Of a DNA stretch of 11,497 bases, positions 6,378-11,497 are shown piece by piece. The first letter of the stretch is position 1. The number at the start of each line of letters is the position of its first letter. The notes under the pieces are model-generated. The model saw only the letters and a list, made by a program, of their open reading frames with translations, did no database searches and was not told where the DNA came from. The position numbers and the translations under genes were made by a program. The DNA comes from DASTOB01 sp035720425 (GTDB taxonomy: Bacteria; Chloroflexota; Limnocylindria; Limnocylindrales; CSP1-4), in the NCBI GenBank assembly GCA_035720425.1, contig DASTOB010000023.1:1-11497 (forward strand). Reading direction: 5' to 3'.

Positions 6378-7475
6378 ATGCAGGCCCTGCTCCAGCTCAC
6401 TGCCGCGAACATCCGCAGCTTCGTACGCGACCGCGCCGCCCTGTTCTGGACGATCGCCTTCCCGCTCATCTTCATCATCATGTTCGGGGCAATCTTCTCC
6501 GGGGGCGGCGATCCCACCCGGACCTACGGCTGGGTCGATCTCGACGGCTCGGCGCGTTCCGGCGAGCTGCGGGCGGCGTTCGCGTCTGTCGAGGACGTGG
6601 AACTCGTCGACGCCGCCCAGGACGCGGCACTCGAGCAGATGCGGGCCGGCGACCTGCGCGCGGTGCTCGTGGTTCCGGCCGGATACGGCGCGGCGATCGA
6701 GGCACTTGCGACCTCGCCGGGCCCCCCGACCTCGATCGAGGTCTACACCGACCCGACGCAGACGAATGCGACGGCCGACACGTACCGCATCGTGGCGGGC
6801 GTCCTCGACGCGGTGTCACTTGCGATCAGCGGCCGCGGCCCGGCGATCGTTCCTGCGCCGCGCGCGTTGCAGACCCAGGACCTCGGCTTCGTGTCGTACC
6901 TCGTTCCGAGCATCCTTGGCATGGCGCTCATGCAGCTCGGCGTGTTCAGCGCGATCCCGCTCGTGGCGGACCGCGAGAAGCTCATCCTCAAGCGGCTGAA
7001 CGCGACCCCGCTGCGGCGGTGGCAGCTCGTCGGGAGCAACGTGATCATGCGGCTCCTCATCGCGATCCTCCAGACGATCATCATCGTCGGCGTCGGCGCC
7101 GTCCTGTTCGACGTCCAGATCGCGGGCAACCTCGTGCTCGTCGGCGGGTTCGTGCTCCTCGGCTCGCTCGGGTTCATCGCCCTCGGCTACGTCATCGCCT
7201 CGTTCGCCAGAACGGAGGACGCCGCGAACGGCATGACGAGCGTCGTGCAATTCCCGCTCATGTTCCTGTCCGGGACGTTCTTCCCGATCGACCAGATGCC
7301 GGCGGCGCTCCAGGGCGTGGCCCGGGCGATGCCGCTGACGTACCTCGCCGATGCCCTCCGCCAGACCATGGTTGGCGGCGCGGCGTTCTCGCCGCTGTGG
7401 GTCTGCGCCGCGGTCCTCGCCGGCTTCCTCGGGCTGTGCTTCCTCATCTCGGCCCGATTCTTCCGCTGGCAGTAG
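6378..7475 (+). CDS. ABC-2-type transporter permease
   Basis: A 365-residue inner-membrane permease, partner of the ATPase just upstream. There is one N-terminal transmembrane helix (about residues 22-40, LFWTIAFPLIFIIMFGAIF). Then comes a large extracytoplasmic domain (about 41-168, with the strand DLRAVLVVPAGYGAAIE). Five more hydrophobic segments lie near 170-195, 221-243, 250-275, 288-305 and 339-360. The conserved ABC-2 features are present: the coupling stretch EKLILKRLNATPLRRWQ, and LMFLSGTFFPIDQMPAALQ with MPLTYLADALRQ before the last helix. This one-plus-five layout with a big first loop is the YhgE/DrrB-like exporter type. It would form a dimer with two ATPase copies and export a lipid, drug or glycan; which one is unknown. 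The stop is TAG and a convergent gap with a repeat array follows. Confidence 0.93.
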   Translation: MQALLQLTAANIRSFVRDRAALFWTIAFPLIFIIMFGAIFSGGGDPTRTYGWVDLDGSARSGELRAAFASVEDVELVDAAQDAALEQMRAGDLRAVLVVPAGYGAAIEALATSPGPPTSIEVYTDPTQTNATADTYRIVAGVLDAVSLAISGRGPAIVPAPRALQTQDLGFVSYLVPSILGMALMQLGVFSAIPLVADREKLILKRLNATPLRRWQLVGSNVIMRLLIAILQTIIIVGVGAVLFDVQIAGNLVLVGGFVLLGSLGFIALGYVIASFARTEDAANGMTSVVQFPLMFLSGTFFPIDQMPAALQGVARAMPLTYLADALRQTMVGGAAFSPLWVCAAVLAGFLGLCFLISARFFRWQ

Positions 7476-7529
7476 GGACCGCGGCCGAAGCTGAGCCCAA
7501 GGCGCACGGCGCCCGAAGCCGGATCGCTA

Positions 7530-7543
7530 CGATTTCGTACGCC
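7530..7543. repeat. Left arm of a perfect 14-bp inverted repeat
   Basis: CGATTTCGTACGCC is the exact reverse complement of 7671-7684. It carries an inverted copy of the TACGAAATCG core that is repeated in the array between the arms. Confidence 0.9.
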
Positions 7544-7573
7544 CGACGAGGACCTCTCGTTGCACGCCCGCTC

Positions 7574-7637
7574 GATACGAAATCGGATTACGAGATCGGA
7601 TTACGAAATCGGATTACGAAATCGGATTACGAGATCG
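7574..7637. repeat. Tandem array of 13-bp units (GATTACGARATCG)
   Basis: Four complete head-to-tail units lie at 7586-7598, 7599-7611, 7612-7624 and 7625-7637. A 12-bp first copy lacking one T lies at 7574-7585. Units alternate in one base, A or G, in the order A, G, A, A, G. Each A-type unit contains 4-bp inverted arms GATT/AATC around ACGA. A unit is 8/13 A+T in a strongly GC-rich window. Another copy of the core occurs at 7675-7684 and an inverted one at 7530-7539. Confidence 0.95.
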
Positions 7638-7670
7638 GAGGGTCGCCCGAGAGGTGCGGCCCGTCCGGAC

Positions 7671-7684
7671 GGCGTACGAAATCG
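7671..7684. repeat. Right arm of a perfect 14-bp inverted repeat
   Basis: GGCGTACGAAATCG is the exact reverse complement of 7530-7543. A second, inner inverted pair, ACCTCTCG (7552-7559) and CGAGAGGT (7648-7655), nests inside these arms. Confidence 0.9.
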
Positions 7685-7758
7685 GAAGATCGAGCGGACG
7701 GAGCGATCCACCCAGTCCGGCGGGGCGATCCTCCCTGGCCGGGCGCCCCGCCCGGTGG

Positions 7759-8850
7759 TCAGGGATCGAGCGTTGACGGCGGCTCGAGGGCACCGGGACG
7801 CGCGATCCGCGCGAGGGTCCGGAAGCCTCCCGGCTCGGCCGCGACGGCGGCAAAGCGCGTCTCGGCGTCCGGGATCCGCTCGACCGCGACCGACGCGGCG
7901 ACCTCGCCCGCCTCGTCCGGCGTGAGCGGGCCGCCAAGTGCTTCGGCGAGGAACGACGCGACGGCCCGACGGTAGGCCGGGAACTCGTACATCCACGAGT
8001 GCCGGCCCTCGTCGAGGACGAGCGAGCGGATGGCCGCCCCGGCCGCCGCTGAGCGCGCGCCGCGCGCCGAGGCCTCGAGTCGCCGGAGGTGGGCGACGGG
8101 GACGACGTCGTCGAGGGCGCCGTGGACGAGCAGGATCGGACCGCGGAAGCGGGCGATGGCGCGCGACGCGCTCACATCGAGGACGCGGTGGCGGCGCGGC
8201 CGCAAATAGACCCGCGTGGTGAGCCATGCAAGCGGGTAGGCGATCGGGTCGGGAAGCGGCAGGTGGGCGAGGCGGAACGTCTCGCGGGTGAGCCGATACG
8301 GATCGGCCGGCGTGGCGGTCGCCACGAGCGCCCGGACGTCCGGCTCCGCGGCGGCGGCCAGGACGGCGCCGACGGACCCCATCGAGTGACCGAGGATCGC
8401 GCCGCTCGTCACCTCCGGCCGGGCCATGAGGCCGCGAAATGCAGCCCGCGCATCGGCCCCGAACTCGCCGGCGCTGACCGGCAGCTCCTCCGGCGGGTTG
8501 GCGCCATGGCCCCGGACGTCGACGGTCAGGACGTGGAAGCCTGCCGCGTTGAGGAACCGCGCGTTCGGGAGGGTGCGGTCGCGGGCGGACTCCCAGCCGT
8601 GGACGAGCGCGACACCCGGGCCCGGGGCACCGTCGCGGGCCGGGATGAACCATCCGGGGAGGACCTGGCCGAGCACGGTCGGCACCTCGACCGCCTCGTA
8701 CGGCAGGCCGAACGCGTCCGGCGTCACGATCGGCGGGTGCTGGCGCGGGTATCCGGCGCGGACCCGGTAGACGAGCGCGAACCGGTAGGCAAGCGCGAAC
8801 GGGGCGGCGGCCAGCGCAGCAGCGAGGCCCGCCCGGCGGTAGGTCGGCAT
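7759..8850 (-). CDS. Alpha/beta-hydrolase fold protein with N-terminal membrane anchor
   Basis: A 363-residue serine hydrolase. Residues about 8-28 are Ala-rich and hydrophobic after a short basic start (MPTYRRAGL), so it is probably an uncleaved membrane anchor or signal peptide. The core carries the oxyanion His-Gly in ALVHGWES (84-85), DVRGHG (111-116), the nucleophile elbow GHSMG with Ser156, the acid Asp247 in HGALDDVVP, and the catalytic His284 in EGRHSW. The triad is complete. A cap region covers about 180-230, and a Pro/Ala-rich C-terminal extension follows residue 305. The family includes esterases and peptidase-like enzymes; the substrate cannot be told. The start ATG at 8850 lacks a Shine-Dalgarno sequence. 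The gene is divergent from the J-domain gene, sharing a 108-bp upstream region. Confidence 0.88.
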   Translation of the reverse strand: MPTYRRAGLAAALAAAPFALAYRFALVYRVRAGYPRQHPPIVTPDAFGLPYEAVEVPTVLGQVLPGWFIPARDGAPGPGVALVHGWESARDRTLPNARFLNAAGFHVLTVDVRGHGANPPEELPVSAGEFGADARAAFRGLMARPEVTSGAILGHSMGSVGAVLAAAAEPDVRALVATATPADPYRLTRETFRLAHLPLPDPIAYPLAWLTTRVYLRPRRHRVLDVSASRAIARFRGPILLVHGALDDVVPVAHLRRLEASARGARSAAAGAAIRSLVLDEGRHSWMYEFPAYRRAVASFLAEALGGPLTPDEAGEVAASVAVERIPDAETRFAAVAAEPGGFRTLARIARPGALEPPSTLDP

Positions 8851-8944
8851 CGGCTACAGGTGACGGCACGAGCGGCCGACCTGTCAAGCGCGACGGTCCG
8901 GCGCCCGACGACGGCCGCGTCGGCACGGCCGCCGCCGGACCGTC

Positions 8945-8952
8945 GCTAGACT
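8945..8952 (+). promoter_or_regulatory. Candidate -10 element (GCTAGACT) for the J-domain gene
   Basis: TAGACT is at exactly -12 to -7 relative to the GTG at 8959. The GGAGG just downstream (8953-8957) is only 1 nt from the GTG, too close to act as a Shine-Dalgarno, so a leaderless mRNA fits better. Confidence 0.5.
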
Positions 8953-8958
8953 GGAGGC

Positions 8959-9696
8959 GTGCCGAAGCGCGATCCCCACGACGTCCTCGGCGTTCGCCCC
9001 GGGGCGAGCGCCGCCACGATCAAGGCCGCGTGGCGACGACTCGCCCGCTCCCATCATCCGGACCTGACCGGCGACGACCCCGCCGCGTCGCGCGTCGCCA
9101 CGCGCAAGATGGCGGAGATCAACGACGCCTACGAGACGCTCCGGCGGGCCGACGTCGCCCGACGCGGCGGTCCGACCGACGGCCCGCCCGCGCCCGGGCC
9201 CGTGGCAGGCGCCCCTCGCCGCTCCGGCGGCCCGCCGCGACCGCGCCCGACCAAGCCCGTCACCGGCCGGCTCGACACCTCCGGCACCTTCCGGCCCCGC
9301 AACGCGACGACGTCGCCGCGGGCAAGCCTGCGCGGCCAGCAACCGCTCCGGGTCGACCGACTCGAGCGTGAGCCCCTCCGCGCCTCCGACCCGAATGGGC
9401 CCCTCGAGCGGGCCCGACTCAAACGATTCCGCCGCCCGCCGCCTCCGACGCTCCCCGTCGCGTCCGCGCTCGAGCTCGAGTTCGGAAAGTTCCGCGGCCA
9501 CACGCTCGGCGAGGTCGCCGCGTTCGAGCCCTCGTACATCGACTGGCTCGCGACGACGATCACGCGTGACCCGGATCTCGTCGCCGCGGCCCGGGTCGTC
9601 GCCGACGACCTCGACCGGCGCGGCGTCGCCCGGCGACTCCATCCCGATCGTCGGGGCCAATCCGCGCCGGACACGACGATCGCCCCCCGGCGATAG
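8959..9696 (+). CDS. J-domain protein with C-terminal exonuclease-X-type domain
   Basis: A 245-residue protein joining two small modules. Residues 5-65 form a DnaJ J domain: DPHDVLGVRPGASAATIKAAWR, then the Hsp70-stimulating HPD (33-35), then KMAEINDAYETLR. A Pro/Arg/Gly-rich, probably disordered linker covers about 66-170. Residues about 172-212 resemble the C-terminal domain of exodeoxyribonuclease X-like proteins: LEFGKFRGHTLGEVAA, then PSYIDWLATTITRDPDL. There is no zinc-finger or DnaJ C-terminal domain, so this is a class C (type III) J protein that would bring DnaK to a particular client. The second module is known beside nucleases and may bind nucleic acid, but its role here is inferred. 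The start is GTG directly after a -10-like element. Confidence 0.85.
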   Translation: MPKRDPHDVLGVRPGASAATIKAAWRRLARSHHPDLTGDDPAASRVATRKMAEINDAYETLRRADVARRGGPTDGPPAPGPVAGAPRRSGGPPRPRPTKPVTGRLDTSGTFRPRNATTSPRASLRGQQPLRVDRLEREPLRASDPNGPLERARLKRFRRPPPPTLPVASALELEFGKFRGHTLGEVAAFEPSYIDWLATTITRDPDLVAAARVVADDLDRRGVARRLHPDRRGQSAPDTTIAPRR

Positions 9697-10005
9697 GGCC
9701 GGGAGGCGATCCGGATGGCATCGAGATCAGTCCCTGCCGTACCGCGATCCGGGCCTGCTGGCCGAATGATCCATGGTTACTCGGCTCGTGAACCGGGCCC
9801 GGGATCGTCCGATGTCGACCGTCCTCGACAGCGGCGTCCGTGCCCGGATCCGTGACCGACGCCCCAGGGTGTCCCCGGAGGCTCGCGCTACGGCATGCCC
9901 GAACCGTACGCCCGCCGCCCCCGAGCGGACAATGACGCGCTCGTCCCGGTCCGGGCGTGGCGAAGGTCGGGCGCGTCGGCGCACCAATCCGGGACGCACG
10001 TACCA

Positions 10006-10021
10006 GGTGCCATCGGGCACC
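10006..10021 (+). other. Perfect 6-bp hairpin with ATCG loop
   Basis: GGTGCC and GGCACC flank a 4-base loop about 50 bp before the lipoprotein gene. It is not followed by a run of T, so it is not a typical intrinsic terminator. It could be an operator, part of a small RNA, or chance in GC-rich DNA. Confidence 0.35.
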
Positions 10022-10056
10022 GGAGGGGGAGGCGCAGGCGCTGATCGGCCCGTCGG

Positions 10057-10064
10057 GCTACGCT
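10057..10064 (+). promoter_or_regulatory. Candidate -10 element (GCTACGCT) for the lipoprotein gene
   Basis: TACGCT (10059-10064) ends 7 nt before the GTG at 10072 with no Shine-Dalgarno between, matching the leaderless arrangement seen at 8945 and 10690. Confidence 0.45.
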
Positions 10065-10071
10065 GGCCGGT

Positions 10072-10668
10072 GTGAATCTCCCCCGTCTTCTCTTCGCCGC
10101 CGTCCTGTCGGCCGCCGTCGTCGGCTGCGGCCCGACCGGTCCGTCGTTCGATCCGACTGGCCCGTGCGTCGCGGACGGACAGGCCGAGGGCGCCTACCCG
10201 GACCTCGAGGCGGCGATCCCGACGACCCTGCGCGGTGAGCCGCCGGCACGCCTCGACTCGGGTCGGTCATGCAGCGCCGGCAACCTCGGCACGCTGGCCG
10301 GTCGGGGCGTGACCGAGCTGCGCTTCGCCGGCGGGCTGTGGGAGATCGGGGAGCAGAGCGGGGTGACCGTCGCCCGCTTTACCGCTTCGGGGCTGGAATC
10401 GACGTGGATGGCAGAGTTCTACGAGGCCGGTGCGCGCGCCGGACGCCGGACGGAGGACATCCAGGTGACCCGGCCGGCGGTCCACGGAGGACCGGGCTGG
10501 CGGCTCGACACGCTCAACGACGAGTCGTTCCAGACGATCGTCGTCTGGCCGGACGACGAGGCCGGCGCGGTCTGGGTCGTCCTCGCGGCGAGCGGGATTC
10601 GCGAGGTGACGACGCGCGAGGCGCATGAGTCGGTCGTGCTCGACGCGATCGCGGCGGTCGGGCCCTGA
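10072..10668 (+). CDS. Small exported lipoprotein of unknown function
   Basis: A 198-residue protein I do not recognise. It begins with a lipoprotein signal peptide: MNLPRLLFAAVLSAAVVGCG, lipobox VVGC with Cys19. The mature part starts with a Pro/Gly/Thr-rich tether. It then has a compact region with PDLEAAIPTTLRGEPPARLDSG, a helix ending FYEAGARAGRR, strands GPGWRLDTLN and TIVVWPDDEAGAVWVVLAAS, and a last helix AHESVVLDAI. Cys32 and Cys67 could form a disulfide on the outer face. Similar plain lipoproteins with a DLEAAIP segment are common in this type of genome, but no enzymatic residues stand out. The GTG start is chosen because the signal peptide begins there and a -10-like element precedes it. 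The mutase gene follows after 37 bp in the same direction with its own promoter-like element. Confidence 0.78.
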   Translation: MNLPRLLFAAVLSAAVVGCGPTGPSFDPTGPCVADGQAEGAYPDLEAAIPTTLRGEPPARLDSGRSCSAGNLGTLAGRGVTELRFAGGLWEIGEQSGVTVARFTASGLESTWMAEFYEAGARAGRRTEDIQVTRPAVHGGPGWRLDTLNDESFQTIVVWPDDEAGAVWVVLAASGIREVTTREAHESVVLDAIAAVGP

Positions 10669-10689
10669 GCCGGGCGCATCGGCGCCTCT

Positions 10690-10697
10690 GCTAGAGT
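10690..10697 (+). promoter_or_regulatory. Candidate -10 element (GCTAGAGT) for the mutase gene
   Basis: TAGAGT (10692-10697) ends 8 nt before the ATG at 10706. There is no Shine-Dalgarno sequence in between, so a leaderless transcript is likely. Confidence 0.45.
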
Positions 10698-10705
10698 CGG
10701 CCATC

Positions 10706-11497
10706 ATGGCCGACCGGGACTGGGACGCGCGCCACCGAGCCTGGCAGACGGAGCGACTCGACCCGGCCGTGCGCCGCGCACCGGAGCGACGGGCCCGGTT
10801 CTCTACCATCAGCGACCTGTCGATCGACGGCCTGTACGGCCCGTGGTCGACGGCCGACTCGGATCCGCTCGCCGACGTCGGTTTCCCCGGCGAGCCGCCG
10901 TTCACCCGCGGCATCCACCCGACCGGCTATCGGTCACGGCTGTGGACGATGCGGATGTTCGCCGGCTTCGGCGCCGCGGAAGACACGAACGCCCGTTTCC
11001 GCGCCCTCCTCGCGGCCGGCCAGACTGGCCTGTCGATCGCCTACGACATGCCGACGCTGTACGGCTACGACACCGACGACCCGGAGGCCGACGGCGAGTT
11101 CGGGACGTGCGGCGTGGCCGTATCGAGCCTGGCCGACATGGAGGTCCTCCTCTCGGAGCTGCCGCTCGATCGCGTCTCGACGTCGATGACGATCAACTCG
11201 CCGGCGGCGCCGATCTGGGCGATGTACATCGTGGCCGCCGAGAAGGCCGGCGTGCCGCGCGCCGCGCTCGAGGGAACGACCCAGAACGACATCCTCAAGG
11301 AGTTCGTCGCGCAGAAGGAGTTCCTCTTCCCGCCGGCGCCGTCGATGCGCCTGGTGACCGACACGATCGAGTTCGGCACCCGCGAGCTGCCGCGCTGGAA
11401 CACGATCTCGATCTCCGGCTACCACATCCGCGAGGCCGGGTCGACCGCCGTCCAGGAGCTCGCCTTCACGATCGCCGACGGGATGGCCTACGTCGAG
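10706..11497 (+). CDS. Methylmalonyl-CoA mutase large subunit, N-terminal part (cut by right edge)
   Basis: 264 codons are visible with no stop, about half of the usual 520-560 residues of the stand-alone large subunit. The enzyme interconverts methylmalonyl-CoA and succinyl-CoA with adenosylcobalamin, serving propionate, odd-chain lipid and branched amino-acid breakdown or the 3-hydroxypropionate routes. The start MADRDWDARHRAWQ is typical of large subunits that work with a separate B12-binding subunit. Family blocks are FTRGIHPTGYRSRLWTMRMF (66-85), AAGQTGLSIAYDMPTLYGYD (103-122), GTTQNDILKEF (190-200) and WNTISISGYHIREAGS (231-246). Tyr75, Arg215 and His240 align, from memory, with the substrate-carboxylate and catalytic residues Tyr89, Arg207 and His244 of the Propionibacterium enzyme. 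That favours methylmalonyl-CoA over isobutyryl-CoA, whose mutase has Phe and Gln at the first two. The cobalamin domain is expected in a separate gene outside the window. Confidence 0.93.
   Translation, partial: MADRDWDARHRAWQTERLDPAVRRAPERRARFSTISDLSIDGLYGPWSTADSDPLADVGFPGEPPFTRGIHPTGYRSRLWTMRMFAGFGAAEDTNARFRALLAAGQTGLSIAYDMPTLYGYDTDDPEADGEFGTCGVAVSSLADMEVLLSELPLDRVSTSMTINSPAAPIWAMYIVAAEKAGVPRAALEGTTQNDILKEFVAQKEFLFPPAPSMRLVTDTIEFGTRELPRWNTISISGYHIREAGSTAVQELAFTIADGMAYVE

Larger units (their letters stand above)
7476..7758. other. Convergent intergenic region holding the repeat element
   Basis: A 283-bp gap between the 3' ends of the permease and hydrolase genes. Besides the nested repeats (7530-7684) it has a small hairpin GGCGC-ACG-GCGCC (7501-7513) without a T tract. 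No convincing coding frame is present: translations across the array only repeat short peptides such as SDYEIG and RNRIT. No standard intrinsic terminator is seen. Confidence 0.7.
9697..10071. other. Intergenic stretch of 375 bp without a convincing gene
   Basis: Frames here (for example 9773-10075 plus and 9727-10020 minus) give Arg-rich, low-complexity peptides with no family resemblance and no credible start signal. Two possible hairpins are visible. One is GGTGCC-ATCG-GGCACC (10006-10021). The other is an imperfect stem around GGCC-TGCT-GGCC near 9753-9764, flanked by GATC on both sides. Neither has a T tract. The last 20 bp hold the promoter-like element of the lipoprotein gene. No tRNA-like TΨC arm was found. 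Confidence 0.6.

Noticed and set aside
7501..7513. Intrinsic terminator after the ABC permease gene
   Set aside because: The stem is 5 bp with a 3-base loop and no T tract follows.
7574..7637. CRISPR array
   Set aside because: The 13-bp units abut each other with no spacers, units are far too short, and no cas gene is in the window.
7530..7684. Insertion sequence with terminal inverted repeats
   Set aside because: No transposase, no clear target-site duplication next to the arms, and only 155 bp. A non-autonomous element remains possible and is given as a finding instead.
7560..7925. Plus-strand reading through the tandem repeats giving repeated short peptides
   Set aside because: The apparent peptide repeats come only from translating the 13-bp DNA units. 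There is no start signal and the rest is Arg/Pro-rich shadow of the hydrolase gene.
7601..8926. A 441-codon minus-strand frame overlapping the hydrolase gene
   Set aside because: Pro/Arg-rich out-of-frame shadow of the hydrolase, which has a complete catalytic triad in the other frame. Its tail is just translated repeat units.
10934..11425. Minus-strand frame of 163 codons at the right end
   Set aside because: It is antisense to the mutase gene, which matches its family along the whole visible length.

Overview
The window is very GC-rich, free-living-type bacterial DNA with closely packed genes. The gene set points to a high-GC Chloroflexota (Limnocylindria/Ellin6529-like) or, less likely, an Actinomycetota: a DUF4032 kinase-like protein, a stand-alone methylmalonyl-CoA mutase large subunit, a lipoprotein cupredoxin, and many genes whose start codon sits directly behind a -10-like hexamer. 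That assignment is inferred from gene content and style, not from a marker gene.

Layout, left to right. Positions 1-637 (minus) hold an ECF-type sigma factor whose stop overlaps, as ATGA, the first codons of a further gene running off the left edge, probably its anti-sigma partner. Diverging from it is a two-domain SAM-dependent methyltransferase (704-1726, plus), which overlaps tail-to-tail by 11 bp with a copper-binding cupredoxin lipoprotein (1716-2129, minus). From 2240 a plus-strand run is tightly coupled: GNAT acetyltransferase, unknown 168-aa protein, second GNAT, then a DUF4032 kinase-fold protein. It is followed after about 100 bp by an ABC-2 exporter pair (ATPase and permease, 5400-7475).

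The convergent gap 7476-7758 contains the most unusual DNA in the window: tandem AT-rich 13-bp units nested inside an 8-bp and a perfect 14-bp inverted repeat (7530-7684). A membrane-anchored alpha/beta hydrolase (7759-8850, minus) follows. It is divergent from a J-domain protein that carries an exonuclease-X-type C-terminal module (8959-9696). After a 375-bp stretch without a convincing gene come a small lipoprotein of unknown function (10072-10668) and the first 264 codons of a methylmalonyl-CoA mutase large subunit, cut by the right edge.

The genes do not form one obvious pathway. The clearest functional units are the sigma/(anti-sigma) pair, the translationally coupled GNAT run, and the two-component ABC exporter. 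The recurring GCTAnnnT sequence 6-9 nt before start codons suggests that much of this genome is translated from leaderless mRNAs. I see no CRISPR array, tRNA, rRNA, transposase or defence system.
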